Below the pieces are notes generated by a model. It was given only the letters and a program-made list of their open reading frames with translations. It was not told the origin of the DNA and made no database searches. The position numbers and the translations under genes were made by a program. This document shows positions 46,486-55,534 of a DNA stretch of 64,000 nt, one piece after another. The stretch spans positions 852,001-916,000 of the forward strand of contig NZ_CP025408.1 of the NCBI RefSeq assembly GCF_002847305.1, given 5' to 3'. Origin of the DNA: Paracoccus tegillarcae (GTDB lineage: Bacteria; Pseudomonadota; Alphaproteobacteria; Rhodobacterales; Rhodobacteraceae). How positions within the stretch are numbered: the first letter of the stretch is position 1; every line of letters starts with the position of its first letter.

Positions 46486-48141
46486 ATGACGGACGAGAGC
46501 CAGCACGAACGCGAGTCGATGGAGTATGATGTTGTCATCGTTGGCGGTGGACCGGCCGGTTTGTCGGCAGCGATCCGGCTGAAACAGATCAACCCCGAGA
46601 TCAGTGTCGTGGTACTGGAAAAGGGGTCCGAGATCGGGGCGCATATCCTGTCGGGCGCGGTGCTGGACACCAGCGGTCTGGACCGGCTGATCCCCGACTG
46701 GAAGGAAAAAGGCGCGCCGGTCAGCACCGAGGTGACCGACGATAACTTCTACATTCTGGGCGAAAGCGGGCAGGTCCGTGTGCCGAACTGGCCGATGCCC
46801 CCCCTGATGTCGAACCATGGCAAATACATCGTCAGCATGGGCAATGTCTGCCGCTGGCTGGCCGAACAGGCCGAGGCGCTGGAGGTCGAGGTGTTCCCCG
46901 GCATGGCCGCAAGCCAGGTCGTCTGGGATGGCGACCGGGTCAAGGGCGTGGTCGCGGGCGAGATGGGGCTGAACCCCGACGGCACGCCGGGCCCGCAATA
47001 CGAGCCGGGGATGGAACTGCACGGCAAATACGTCTTTATCGCCGAGGGCGTGCGCGGATCGCTGGCCAAGGAGATCATGGCAAAGCTGAACCTGTCAGAC
47101 GGCCACGAGCCGCAGAAATTCGGCCTTGGCATGAAGGAAATCTGGGAGGTTGATCCCGAGAAATTCCAGAAAGGCCGCGTGGTTCACACGATGGGCTGGC
47201 CTCTGGGCAAGAACGCCGGCGGCGGGTCATTCATCTATCACCTTGAGAACAATCAGGTCCTGGTCGGCTTTGTCGTTCATCTGAACTACCAGAACCCTTA
47301 TCTGTCGCCCTATTCCGAGTTCCAGCGCGTCAAGCATCACCCGATGCTGGCCGAACTGCTGGAGGGTGGCAAACGGGTGGCTTACGGCGCCCGCGCGATC
47401 ACCGAGGGCGGCTGGCAATCGATCCCGCAAATGTCCTTCGACGGCGGGTTGTTGCTGGGCTGTTCGGCCGGGCTGGTGAACGTGCCGCGCATCAAGGGCA
47501 ACCACAATGCCATGCTGTCGGGGATCGAGGCCGCCGAGGCCGCAGCCGCCGCGCTGGCCGAGGGCCGCGAGGGCGACCGGCTGGACAATTACGACGACGC
47601 CGTGCGCGGCGGCGCAATCGGCAAGGACCTCAAGCGCGTGCGCAACGTCAAGCCGATCTGGTCGCGCTGGGGTCTTTTTCCCAGCCTTGCGCTTGGCGGT
47701 TTTGACATGTGGGTGGCGAATGTCACCGGCTGGAACCCGCTTGGGACCTGGAAGCACGGCAAGACCGATGCCGCCGCGACCGGCAAGGCGGCTGATTTCC
47801 AGCCGATCGATTACCCGCGCCCTGATGGCAAACTGTCCTTTGACCGGCTGACCAACGTGTCCTTCAGCTTTACCAATCACGAAGAAAACCAGCCCTGCCA
47901 TCTGAAACTGAAAGACCCGTCGATCCCGATTGCGGTCAACCTGCCCGAATATGCCGAGCCCGCACAGCGTTACTGCCCGGCGGCCGTCTATGAGGTGGTC
48001 GAAGAGGCTGGCGAGGCGAAGTTCGTGATCAACTTCCAGAACTGCGTGCACTGCAAGACCTGCGACATCAAGGACCCGTCGCAGAACATCAACTGGACAA
48101 CGCCACAAGGCGGAGACGGACCGAACTACCCGAATATGTGA
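46486..48141 (+). CDS. Electron transfer flavoprotein-ubiquinone oxidoreductase
   Basis: Membrane-associated FAD and [4Fe-4S] protein that passes electrons from reduced ETF (acyl-CoA and amino-acid dehydrogenases) to ubiquinone. ATG 46486 is preceded by AGGGGAG (46471-46477); 551 residues. The FAD site VVIVGGGPAGLSAAIRLKQ, a GRVVHTMGWPLGKNAGGGSF segment, AYGARAITEGGWQSIPQ, and the C-terminal cluster region NCVHCKTCDIKDPSQNINW are all present. It relates functionally to the acyl-CoA dehydrogenase at the right edge. Confidence 0.96.
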   Translation: MTDESQHERESMEYDVVIVGGGPAGLSAAIRLKQINPEISVVVLEKGSEIGAHILSGAVLDTSGLDRLIPDWKEKGAPVSTEVTDDNFYILGESGQVRVPNWPMPPLMSNHGKYIVSMGNVCRWLAEQAEALEVEVFPGMAASQVVWDGDRVKGVVAGEMGLNPDGTPGPQYEPGMELHGKYVFIAEGVRGSLAKEIMAKLNLSDGHEPQKFGLGMKEIWEVDPEKFQKGRVVHTMGWPLGKNAGGGSFIYHLENNQVLVGFVVHLNYQNPYLSPYSEFQRVKHHPMLAELLEGGKRVAYGARAITEGGWQSIPQMSFDGGLLLGCSAGLVNVPRIKGNHNAMLSGIEAAEAAAAALAEGREGDRLDNYDDAVRGGAIGKDLKRVRNVKPIWSRWGLFPSLALGGFDMWVANVTGWNPLGTWKHGKTDAAATGKAADFQPIDYPRPDGKLSFDRLTNVSFSFTNHEENQPCHLKLKDPSIPIAVNLPEYAEPAQRYCPAAVYEVVEEAGEAKFVINFQNCVHCKTCDIKDPSQNINWTTPQGGDGPNYPNM

Positions 48142-48152
48142 TCGGGGGGATG

Positions 48153-48176
48153 GGCGGGGTGGCGTTGCCCCCCGCC
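48153..48176 (+). terminator. GC-rich stem-loop after the ETF-QO gene
   Basis: GGCGGGG (48153-48159) pairs with CCCCGCC (48170-48176) shortly after the stop; no T run follows. A weak candidate. Confidence 0.35.
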
Positions 48177-48228
48177 TGCCTCAGCGTTACCCTGCGCCGG
48201 ACCGCAAATAACCAGACGGAACGTCAGT

Positions 48229-50190
48229 TTGACCGAACCCCTGCATAAGCTTTGGCTGGCATCCGCGCTGGCTGCCGTGATCGCGACCGGCACCATCGCC
48301 ACCGCGCAAGAGGCGCCGTTGCCGCGCCCCGACAACCTGCGCTCGGAAGAACCGGCGCAAGCCACGCCTGAGGCAGAGCTTCAGGAGGCGCAACCGGCAG
48401 ACGCGCAGCCAGCAGACGCGCAGCCCTTGGCCGAAGAGCCTGCGGCCCAGGCCCCTGCGGCTGACCCCGCGCCGCTGACATATGGATTGGCGGGCCCCTA
48501 TCTGGCGGGCCGCATCGCGGCAGTGGAAAGCGATTTTCAGGCAGCCGCGCGCTATTTCAAACAGGCCGTCGCGCATGATCCGGGCGATCGCTATCTGCAA
48601 GACAGCGCGCTGGTCGCGATGATTTCGGCCGGTCAGATGGAAGCCGCGCTGGAACTGACCCAGCAATTGACGCAGGACCAGCAGACCGGCACCGATCTGG
48701 CCGGACTGCTGTTGCGCGCCGATATGGCCAAGAATGAGGACTGGGACGGGCTGTTGGCGCTGATCCACGCCGACAATCCCGACGCAGAGGCAGAACCCCG
48801 TCCCGGCAATCTGCTGGATGGTATGCTGGCGGCCTGGGCCAAACTGGGCGCGGGCGATGCCACCGAGGCGCTGGCCGATCTGGAAAAGCTGCGCACCACG
48901 CCCGGCGCGGCTGGAATGCTGGATTACCAATTGGCCATGGCGCGCGCCGTGGTTGGCGACTTTGAGGGCGCCGAGGAATTGCTGGACACAGGCGCCGAGG
49001 GTGGACACCTGATGGCCTATGTGGCCCGCGCGCAGGTTCTGGCGCAGCTGGATCGTCCCGATGAGGCGCTGGCCTCTCTGGCCGAGGTGCCCGGCGGCGA
49101 TGCCGAGCCCCCGGTCATGGCGTTGCGCAGCGCGCTTGAGGCGGGCGAGGATGTGACTTTCGATGTGGTCCGCTCGCCCCGTGATGGCATCGCGCAGGTC
49201 TTTCTGACCTTTGCCAGCGCGCTGGCCACCAGCCCCGAACCCGAACCGCTGGCCCTGATCCATGCGCGCCTTGCAAGCTGGGTGGCGCCCGATATGGGCG
49301 ATGCGCGGCTGGTCACGGCGCAGATCCTGCAAATGCACAGTCAATACGATCTGGCCGAGGCCGAGTTCGATGCCTTGCGCCGTCTGGGCCAGGTGCGCCC
49401 GGTGGCAGAGCTGTCGCGCATCGACGCGCTGGCCCGTGCCGGACGCCCGGACGAGGCCGAAAAGGCCGCGCTTGCGCTGACGGCGGCCTATCCCGATCTG
49501 GCAGCGGCCTGGATTGCGCAGGGCGATCTGCTGCGCCAGCAGGACAAATTCGCCGCCGCTGTGCCGGCCTATGACAAGGCGCTGTCCCTGATCGGCGAGG
49601 ATGACGCCGATGCGCTGTGGTTTCCGCTTTATGCGCGGGGCATCGCGCTGGAACGATCAGGCCAGTTCGAGCGCGCCGAAGCCGATCTGCGCGCCGCGCT
49701 GGAGATTCGCCCCGAACAGCCGAGCCTGCTGAACTATCTGGGCTATAGCTGGATCGACCGGAACGAGAACCTCGAAGAGGGCTTGTCCCTGATCCAGAAA
49801 GCCGTCGAGCTGGCACCTGACGACGGATATATCCAGGACTCGCTGGCCTGGGCCTATTACCGGCTTGGCCGCTATCAAGAGGCTGTCGCCCCGATGGAGC
49901 AGGCTGCACGCAGCATGTCCTCTGATCCGCTGATCAACGACCATCTGGGTGATATCTACTGGAAGGTCGGGCGCAAGCGCGAGGCCGAGGTGCAATGGCG
50001 GCGCGCGCTGTCGCTGGAGCCAACCGAAACCGATAATGACGTCGATCCCGACCGCATCCGCGCCAAGCTGGATCGCGGACTGGACGCGGTGATGGCAGAA
50101 GAAGGCGGCGACGGCGCGCCGGCGGATTACAGCCCCGCCTCGGCACAGGACGAGGGCGATACGGACGGCGCCGAAACGCAAAGCGAATGA
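48229..50190 (+). CDS. Exported tetratricopeptide-repeat protein
   Basis: A 653-residue, Ala-rich protein with a signal peptide (LHKLWLASALAAVIATGTIATAQE) and a disordered acidic-Ala linker, then TPR units: early (AARYFKQAVAHDPGDRYLQD) and a C-terminal set (ALEIRPEQPSLLNYLGYSWID, ELAPDDGYIQDSLAWAYYRLGRYQEAV, LINDHLGDIYWKVGRKREAEV). The probable start is TTG at 48229, an uncommon codon, with GGAAC upstream; no better start lies near. It is the first gene of the ispE-era operon. Its job is likely a scaffold in the envelope; nothing more specific can be said. Confidence 0.82.
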   Translation: MTEPLHKLWLASALAAVIATGTIATAQEAPLPRPDNLRSEEPAQATPEAELQEAQPADAQPADAQPLAEEPAAQAPAADPAPLTYGLAGPYLAGRIAAVESDFQAAARYFKQAVAHDPGDRYLQDSALVAMISAGQMEAALELTQQLTQDQQTGTDLAGLLLRADMAKNEDWDGLLALIHADNPDAEAEPRPGNLLDGMLAAWAKLGAGDATEALADLEKLRTTPGAAGMLDYQLAMARAVVGDFEGAEELLDTGAEGGHLMAYVARAQVLAQLDRPDEALASLAEVPGGDAEPPVMALRSALEAGEDVTFDVVRSPRDGIAQVFLTFASALATSPEPEPLALIHARLASWVAPDMGDARLVTAQILQMHSQYDLAEAEFDALRRLGQVRPVAELSRIDALARAGRPDEAEKAALALTAAYPDLAAAWIAQGDLLRQQDKFAAAVPAYDKALSLIGEDDADALWFPLYARGIALERSGQFERAEADLRAALEIRPEQPSLLNYLGYSWIDRNENLEEGLSLIQKAVELAPDDGYIQDSLAWAYYRLGRYQEAVAPMEQAARSMSSDPLINDHLGDIYWKVGRKREAEVQWRRALSLEPTETDNDVDPDRIRAKLDRGLDAVMAEEGGDGAPADYSPASAQDEGDTDGAETQSE

Positions 50191-51032
50191 TCCAGCCCGC
50201 GCCGGCGAAGCTGAACCTTGCGCTGCATGTGACCGGACGGCGCGCGGATGGCTATCACCTGCTGGATTCGCTGGTGGCCTTTGCGGCGATCGGTGACCAT
50301 GTGAGTCTGCAAACCGGCCCTGCGGCGTTGACCGTTGACGGGCCGTTCGCCGAACAGGTGCCGACCGATGACAGCAATCTGTGCCTTCGGGCTGCCCGCG
50401 CGATGGGCGCAGAGGCAAGCATTCACCTGACCAAGAACCTGCCTGTCGCCTCGGGGATCGGCGGTGGCTCGGCCGATGCGGCGGCCGTCATGCGGGGACT
50501 GGCGGCGCAGGGCTGGTCGTTGCCGGACAATCCCGCCGCGCTTGGTGCAGATATTCCCGTCTGCCTGGCCAGCCGCCCGCTGCGGATGCGCGGCGTGGGC
50601 GAGCGGCTGGACGCTGTTCCACCCCTGCCTGCCCTGCCGCTGGTCCTGATCAATCCGGGCCAGCCGCTGGCAACCCCGCCGGTCTTTGCAGCGCTGAGCC
50701 GGCGCGACAACCCCGGCCTGCCAGATCCCGACTGGCACGACGCCGAAAGCCTGATCGACTGGCTGGCCCGGTGCCGCAATGACCTGCAGCCAGCCGCGAT
50801 CTCTCTGGTGCCGGTGATCGCCGAGGTGCTGGCTGCATTGGACCGTGCCGGGGCGCGGCTGGCGCGCATGTCGGGGTCCGGGGCGACCTGCTTTGGCATT
50901 TTCGACAGCCCCGACGCCGCCCGCGCAGCCGCAGACGCGCTGACGCGGCCCGGCTGGTGGACCGTGGCCACAGAACTGGCGCCGCTGCCCGCGCCGGGCT
51001 ATATTTCCACCAAAACCGGCCGAAAGGACTGA
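50187..51032 (+). CDS. ispE: 4-diphosphocytidyl-2-C-methyl-D-erythritol kinase
   Basis: GHMP-family kinase of the MEP isoprenoid pathway, ATP-dependent, 281 residues. N-terminal PAKLNLALHVTGRRADGYHLLDSLV and the glycine-rich ATP loop LPVASGIGGGSADAAAVMRG are diagnostic, with a late ARMSGSGATCFGIF motif. It overlaps the stop of the TPR gene (ATGA), and pdxJ starts one base after its stop. Confidence 0.97.
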   Translation: MIQPAPAKLNLALHVTGRRADGYHLLDSLVAFAAIGDHVSLQTGPAALTVDGPFAEQVPTDDSNLCLRAARAMGAEASIHLTKNLPVASGIGGGSADAAAVMRGLAAQGWSLPDNPAALGADIPVCLASRPLRMRGVGERLDAVPPLPALPLVLINPGQPLATPPVFAALSRRDNPGLPDPDWHDAESLIDWLARCRNDLQPAAISLVPVIAEVLAALDRAGARLARMSGSGATCFGIFDSPDAARAAADALTRPGWWTVATELAPLPAPGYISTKTGRKD

Positions 51033-51033
51033 C

Positions 51034-51768
51034 ATGCTGCGTCTGGGTGTCAATATCGACCACGTCGCCACCATCCGTAACGCCCGTGGCACGCCATGGC
51101 CCGACGCGCTGCGCGCCGCGCGGATTGCCGAGGATGCCGGCGCCGATGGCATCACCGCGCATCTGCGCGAAGATCGCCGCCATATCAGTGACGCCGACAT
51201 CGAGGCGCTGATCGAGGGGCTGCGACTGCCGCTGAATCTGGAAATGGCCGCGACCGCCGAGATGCAGACCATTGCCCTGCGCCATAAGCCGCATGCGGTT
51301 TGTCTGGTCCCCGAAAAACGCGAGGAACGCACGACCGAGGGCGGGCTGGACGTTGCCGGCAACGAAAATGCGCTGGCCCATTATATCGAGCCGCTGCGCG
51401 CCGCAGGCAGCCGGGTGTCGCTGTTCATTGGCCATCACCCCAACCAGATCCGCGCCGCCGCCCGCGTTGGCGCGGCGGTCGTGGAACTGCATACCGGCGC
51501 CTTTTGCGATTACGACACCGAGGGGCGCATCGAGGAGCGCGACCAGGAGTTGAAGGGCCTGCAGGAGGGCGCGGCGCTGGCGGCCAGTCTGGGCCTGGAG
51601 GTCCATGCCGGCCACGGCCTGACCTTTGACACGGTCGGTCCGATCGCGGCCATTCCCGAGGTGATGGAACTGAATATCGGGCATTTCCTGATCGCCGAGT
51701 CGGTCTTTACCGGTCTTGGCCCCGCGATCACTGAAATGCGCCGCCGAATGGAGGAAGCCCGCGAATGA
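51034..51768 (+). CDS. pdxJ: Pyridoxine 5'-phosphate synthase
   Basis: Condenses 1-deoxy-xylulose-5-phosphate with 3-amino-2-oxopropyl phosphate to pyridoxine 5'-phosphate. The 244-residue TIM barrel starts LGVNIDHVATIRNARGTPWPD and holds GITAHLREDRRHI, VVELHTGAFCDYD, and HAGHGLTFDTV, the phosphate and active-site segments. Its stop overlaps the ATG of the next small gene. Confidence 0.97.
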   Translation: MLRLGVNIDHVATIRNARGTPWPDALRAARIAEDAGADGITAHLREDRRHISDADIEALIEGLRLPLNLEMAATAEMQTIALRHKPHAVCLVPEKREERTTEGGLDVAGNENALAHYIEPLRAAGSRVSLFIGHHPNQIRAAARVGAAVVELHTGAFCDYDTEGRIEERDQELKGLQEGAALAASLGLEVHAGHGLTFDTVGPIAAIPEVMELNIGHFLIAESVFTGLGPAITEMRRRMEEARE

Positions 51769-52226
51769 AACATGCCCTGACCGCCTTGCTGCTGCTGACG
51801 TCGCCCGCAATGGCGCAAAGCGTTGGTGATTGCGATGATCTGGCCTCGGCCAGAAACCTGCAGGAACCCTGGGAAGAAACAACCGCGAGCTACGCCAATG
51901 GCGATGTCCGCGGCGCTGTGCTGGACATGATGGAACCCGCCGCAGCCGCCGTGCACCTGATGATCCTGTCACCGCCGCGCAACGAGATCGGCGACAGGCA
52001 GTGCAAGCTGGTCTCGCTGTCGCGACCCGATGGCGGCGGCGCCTTTGGGTTCCTCAACATCGATTTCGCGGGACGGTCGGCGGATTACGACCCCGAGCAG
52101 GGTCTGAGGTTGCAGATTCCCATCGAGACGTTCGTTCCCGAAACCGGGGGCGGCGAACCGGCCGAACTGACCGTCATCATCAACCAGTCGACGGGCGAAA
52201 TCACCGCCGATATTGCCGGTTCATGA
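51765..52226 (+). CDS. Exported protein of unknown function between pdxJ and acpS
   Basis: A 153-residue protein with a signal peptide ([13 protein letters not shown]) and two cysteines, in SVGDCDDLA and DRQCKLV, which could form a disulfide. The mature part (about 135 residues) has mixed alpha/beta character and no recognised motif. Overlaps at both ends (ATGA) show that it is translated with its neighbours in the operon. The location within an essential-gene operon suggests a conserved but poorly known envelope role. Confidence 0.72.
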   Translation: MKHALTALLLLTSPAMAQSVGDCDDLASARNLQEPWEETTASYANGDVRGAVLDMMEPAAAAVHLMILSPPRNEIGDRQCKLVSLSRPDGGGAFGFLNIDFAGRSADYDPEQGLRLQIPIETFVPETGGGEPAELTVIINQSTGEITADIAGS

Positions 52227-52633
52227 TCCTTGGCATCGGCACGGACCTTGCAAATATAGAGCGTATCCAGGGCACGCTGGACCGCTTTGGCGACCGCTTT
52301 CGCAACCGTGTCTTTACCGAGACCGAACTGGCCAAGGCGCGCCGGCGCAAGGACGAGGCAGGCACCCTGGCCAAGCGGTGGGCCGCCAAAGAGGCCTGTT
52401 CCAAGGCGCTTGGCACCGGGCTGGCGATGGGCATCAGTTGGCGTGACATGGCGGTCAGCAATCTGCGCACGGGCCAGCCTGTCATGCATCTGACCGGATG
52501 GGCCGCCGACCGGCTGGCCGAGATGACGCCCGAGGGGCACGAGGCCATCGTTCATGTCACGCTGACCGACGATCACCCCTGGGCGCAGGCCTTCGTGGTG
52601 ATCGAGGCCCGCCGACGCAGCGCCACAGCTTGA
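52223..52633 (+). CDS. acpS: Holo-[acyl-carrier-protein] synthase
   Basis: Transfers the 4'-phosphopantetheine arm from CoA to apo-ACP. 136 residues from ATG 52223, overlapping the previous stop. The signatures [12 protein letters not shown] (metal-binding Asp) and [15 protein letters not shown] (Lys-Glu-Ala) are intact, with [16 protein letters not shown] at the end. About 60 bases separate it from lepB. Confidence 0.96.
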   Translation: MILGIGTDLANIERIQGTLDRFGDRFRNRVFTETELAKARRRKDEAGTLAKRWAAKEACSKALGTGLAMGISWRDMAVSNLRTGQPVMHLTGWAADRLAEMTPEGHEAIVHVTLTDDHPWAQAFVVIEARRRSATA

Positions 52634-52693
52634 CTTTGCCCCCGCCGCAGGACCATGAACGCGCCACCCACGCAGTTGAGGAAATGACGAGCA

Positions 52694-53485
52694 ATGGCCG
52701 ATAGCACCGCCACCAAAAAGGACGGCATCTGGGAGACGATCAAGACGATCTTCTGGGCGCTGGTGATCGCGGGCATCTTCCGCACCCTGTTCTTTCAACC
52801 GTTCTGGATCCCGTCCGGCTCGATGAAGGACACGCTGCTGATCGGCGACTTCCTGTTCGTCAACAAGATGGCCTACGGCTATTCGGCGCATTCATGCCCC
52901 TGGTCGATGTGCCCGATTTCAGACCGCATCCTCGCCAGCGAACCCGAGCGCGGCGATGTGGTGGTTTTCCGTCATCCGACCCGTGGCGTCGATTTCATCA
53001 AGCGCGTGATCGGCCTGCCCGGTGACACCATCCAGATGCAGGATGGCGTGCTGTGGCTGAACGGCGAAGAGGTACCAACCGTTCAGGTCGAGGATTTCGT
53101 CGAAACCAAGGAACAGCAGGGGCCGCAGGGCCTGATCCCGCGCTGCGCCAATGATCCGGTGTCCGAAGGTGACGACTGTATCAAGCAGCGCTTTACCGAA
53201 ACCCTGCCCGGCGGGCACAGCCATGATGTGCTCAATATCATGGATGGTTGGGTTGCAGATGACACGGCCACCTTTACCGTCCCCGAGGGCCAGTATTTCT
53301 TTATGGGCGACAATCGCGACAACTCGGAAGATTCGCGCTTTAACCCGGCGACCGGCGGTCTGGGCTTTGTGCCGGCTGAATTTCTGATCGGCCGCGCTGA
53401 CCGGATCATGTTCAGTTCGGCCGGGCGCTCGCTTTTGTATTTCTGGACCTGGCGCAGTGATCGTTTCTTCAAGGCGGTCGAGTGA
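52694..53485 (+). CDS. lepB: Signal peptidase I
   Basis: Inner-membrane serine protease that cuts signal peptides from Sec/Tat-exported proteins. 263 residues with an N-terminal membrane helix, Ser43 in [13 protein letters not shown] and Lys103 in [12 protein letters not shown] as the catalytic dyad, and [11 protein letters not shown] (box E). It is upstream of rnc, whose GTG overlaps its stop. This order acpS-lepB-rnc-era is classic for alphaproteobacteria. Confidence 0.97.
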   Translation: MADSTATKKDGIWETIKTIFWALVIAGIFRTLFFQPFWIPSGSMKDTLLIGDFLFVNKMAYGYSAHSCPWSMCPISDRILASEPERGDVVVFRHPTRGVDFIKRVIGLPGDTIQMQDGVLWLNGEEVPTVQVEDFVETKEQQGPQGLIPRCANDPVSEGDDCIKQRFTETLPGGHSHDVLNIMDGWVADDTATFTVPEGQYFFMGDNRDNSEDSRFNPATGGLGFVPAEFLIGRADRIMFSSAGRSLLYFWTWRSDRFFKAVE

Positions 53486-54168
53486 GAATAGGCGCCGATA
53501 TACACGCTTTCATGGGGCGGTTGGGATATGACTTCACCCGCCCCGAACTGCTGATCCGGGCGCTGACTCACGGCTCGATTGCCTCGGCCACGCGGCCCGA
53601 CAACCAGCGGCTGGAATTTCTGGGCGACCGGGTGCTGGGGCTGGTGATGGCCGAGGCACTGTTCACCGCCGATCGTCAGGCGACCGAGGGTCAGCTTGCG
53701 CCGCGTTATAACGCATTGGTGCGCGGCGAGACCTGCGCCGATATCGCCCGCGAGATCGGGTTGGGCGATGTGATGAAGCTGGGCCGATCCGAGATGATGT
53801 CGGGCGGTCGCCGCAAAGAGGCGATGCTGGCCGACGCGATGGAGGCCGTGCTGGCCGCGATCTATCTGGACGCCGGATACGAGACCGCGCGCCAGGTCAT
53901 CCTGCGCCTCTGGGCATCGCGGATGGACAGCATCGACAACGATCCCCGCGACGCCAAGACCGCGCTGCAGGAATGGGCGCAGGCGCAAGGGATGCCGCCG
54001 CCGAATTACGAGCAGACCGGCCGCAGCGGCCCCGACCACGCGCCGGTCTTTGAAATCACCGCCCGCCTGTCCGACGGCAATCACGCCGTGGCCAAAGGCG
54101 CAGGCACCAAACGCAGCATCGAACAGGCAGCGGCGCAGGCCTTGCTGGATCAACTAGAGGCCCGCTGA
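53482..54168 (+). CDS. rnc: Ribonuclease III
   Basis: Double-strand-specific RNase for rRNA and mRNA maturation. 228 residues from a GTG at 53482 (GTGA overlap with lepB). The catalytic RNase III signature [15 protein letters not shown] has Glu45 and Asp49; the second acidic site is in [22 protein letters not shown]; a C-terminal double-stranded RNA-binding domain ([10 protein letters not shown] ... [17 protein letters not shown]) completes it. Its last base overlaps era's ATG. Confidence 0.97.
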   Translation: MRIGADIHAFMGRLGYDFTRPELLIRALTHGSIASATRPDNQRLEFLGDRVLGLVMAEALFTADRQATEGQLAPRYNALVRGETCADIAREIGLGDVMKLGRSEMMSGGRRKEAMLADAMEAVLAAIYLDAGYETARQVILRLWASRMDSIDNDPRDAKTALQEWAQAQGMPPPNYEQTGRSGPDHAPVFEITARLSDGNHAVAKGAGTKRSIEQAAAQALLDQLEAR

Positions 54169-55088
54169 TGACCGACACCCCACAGACCCGCGCCGGCTTT
54201 GTCGCCCTGATCGGCGAACCCAATGCCGGAAAATCCACGCTGCTGAACCGCATGGTCGGCGCCAAGGTCAGCATTGTGACCCACAAGGTGCAGACCACGC
54301 GCGCGCGCATCCGCGGGATCGCCATCGAGGACGCCTCGCAGATCGTCTTTGTCGATACGCCCGGCATCTTTCGCCCGCGCCGCCGGCTGGATCGTTCGAT
54401 GGTTGCCGCGGCCTGGGGAGGGGCCTCGGATGCCGATATCGTGCTGTTGCTGGTCGAGGCGCACCGGGGCCTGACCAACGGCACCCAGGCCATCATCGAT
54501 GCGCTGAAGGCGCAGCAGGTAAGGGGCCCGGTCGCGCTGATCATCAACAAGATCGACCGCGTGAAGTCCGAGGCCCTGCTGGCGCTGTCGCAAAAGATGA
54601 ACGAGGCCTATCCCTTTACCCGGACCTTCATGATCTCGGCCGAGCGTGGCCACGGCACCAAGGATCTGGCGCAATGGCTGGCCGCCGAACTGCCCGCCGG
54701 TCCCTGGCTTTATCCCGAGGATCAGATTGCCGATCTGCCCATGCGCATGATCGCCGCCGAAATCACCCGCGAAAAGCTGACCCTGCGCCTGCACGAGGAA
54801 ATCCCCTATCAGTTGACGGTCGAGACCGAAAACTGGGAGGACCGCAAGGACGGCTCGGCCCGTGTCGATCAGCTGATCTATGTCGCCCGCCCCGGCCATA
54901 AGGGCATCGTGCTGGGCAAGGGCGGCGAGACGATCAAGGCCGTCAGCACCGCCGCCCGTGCCGAGTTGGAGGAATTCACCGGCACCAAGATCCACCTGTT
55001 CCTGCAGGTCAAGGTACGCGAGAACTGGCTGGACGAAGCCGAACGGTTCCGTGAAATGGGCCTGGATTTCCGCGACGGCGATGCCTGA
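54168..55088 (+). CDS. era: GTPase Era
   Basis: Ribosome-assembly GTPase of 306 residues. G1 GEPNAGKSTLLN (Lys22), G3 VDTPGIF, G4 NKID (LIINKIDRVK), then a KH domain (GHKGIVLGKGGETIKAVSTAARAELE) that binds the 16S 3' end. The stop overlaps the ATG of the DUF1491 gene by 8 bases. In many relatives recO follows directly, but here recO is about 6.3 kb away. Confidence 0.98.
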   Translation: MTDTPQTRAGFVALIGEPNAGKSTLLNRMVGAKVSIVTHKVQTTRARIRGIAIEDASQIVFVDTPGIFRPRRRLDRSMVAAAWGGASDADIVLLLVEAHRGLTNGTQAIIDALKAQQVRGPVALIINKIDRVKSEALLALSQKMNEAYPFTRTFMISAERGHGTKDLAQWLAAELPAGPWLYPEDQIADLPMRMIAAEITREKLTLRLHEEIPYQLTVETENWEDRKDGSARVDQLIYVARPGHKGIVLGKGGETIKAVSTAARAELEEFTGTKIHLFLQVKVRENWLDEAERFREMGLDFRDGDA

Positions 55089-55413
55089 GGCGCGTCTGGC
55101 AACCGGCATCTGGGTTGCCGCCTATCTGGCGCGTCTGGGGCAGGCCAATATTCCGGCTTATGTCGTGGCGCATGGCGACGACACCGCCGGTGCGGTTCTG
55201 GTCAAATGCGCGCGGCTGGACGGCACCGCGCAACTTTGGGCGCGCGAATGGGATTTCGAGACCGATACCCGTGACTGGCGCATGACCGAAGAGGGCAGCG
55301 AACGTGACATCGACGCATCCGCCCATCGTCAGCGCGGCTTCGATCCCGATCTGTGGATCATCGAGGTCGAAAGCCGTGATGGACAGGTTTTGCTGGGCGA
55401 AGAGGGCCTGTAA
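55081..55413 (+). CDS. DUF1491-family protein
   Basis: A 110-residue protein that begins ARLATGIWVAAYLARLGQA and has ARLDGTAQLWAREWDFETDTRDW and a C-terminal DPDLWIIEVESRDGQVLL, matching the DUF1491 family found next to era/recO in Rhodobacterales. The function is unknown. Its start overlaps era's end by 8 bases, so it belongs to that operon. A hairpin follows at 55455-55472. Confidence 0.85.
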   Translation: MPEARLATGIWVAAYLARLGQANIPAYVVAHGDDTAGAVLVKCARLDGTAQLWAREWDFETDTRDWRMTEEGSERDIDASAHRQRGFDPDLWIIEVESRDGQVLLGEEGL

Positions 55414-55454
55414 CGGGCCAAGGCGCAGAAAAACGCGCGGACCAAGCTAAATAG

Positions 55455-55472
55455 CCTGTCTGATCGGACAGG
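55455..55472 (+). terminator. Stem-loop after the era-DUF1491 operon
   Basis: CCTGTC-TGATCG-GACAGG, a 6-bp stem, then ATTTTC. A short T run makes it a reasonable end for the long operon and separates it from the following module. It lies about 40 bases after the stop. Confidence 0.5.
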
Positions 55473-55534
55473 ATTTTCAGGGTCGCGCTATCCTTGGAAT
55501 CGGAACCCGGCTAATCAACAAGAGCCTTCGGTGT

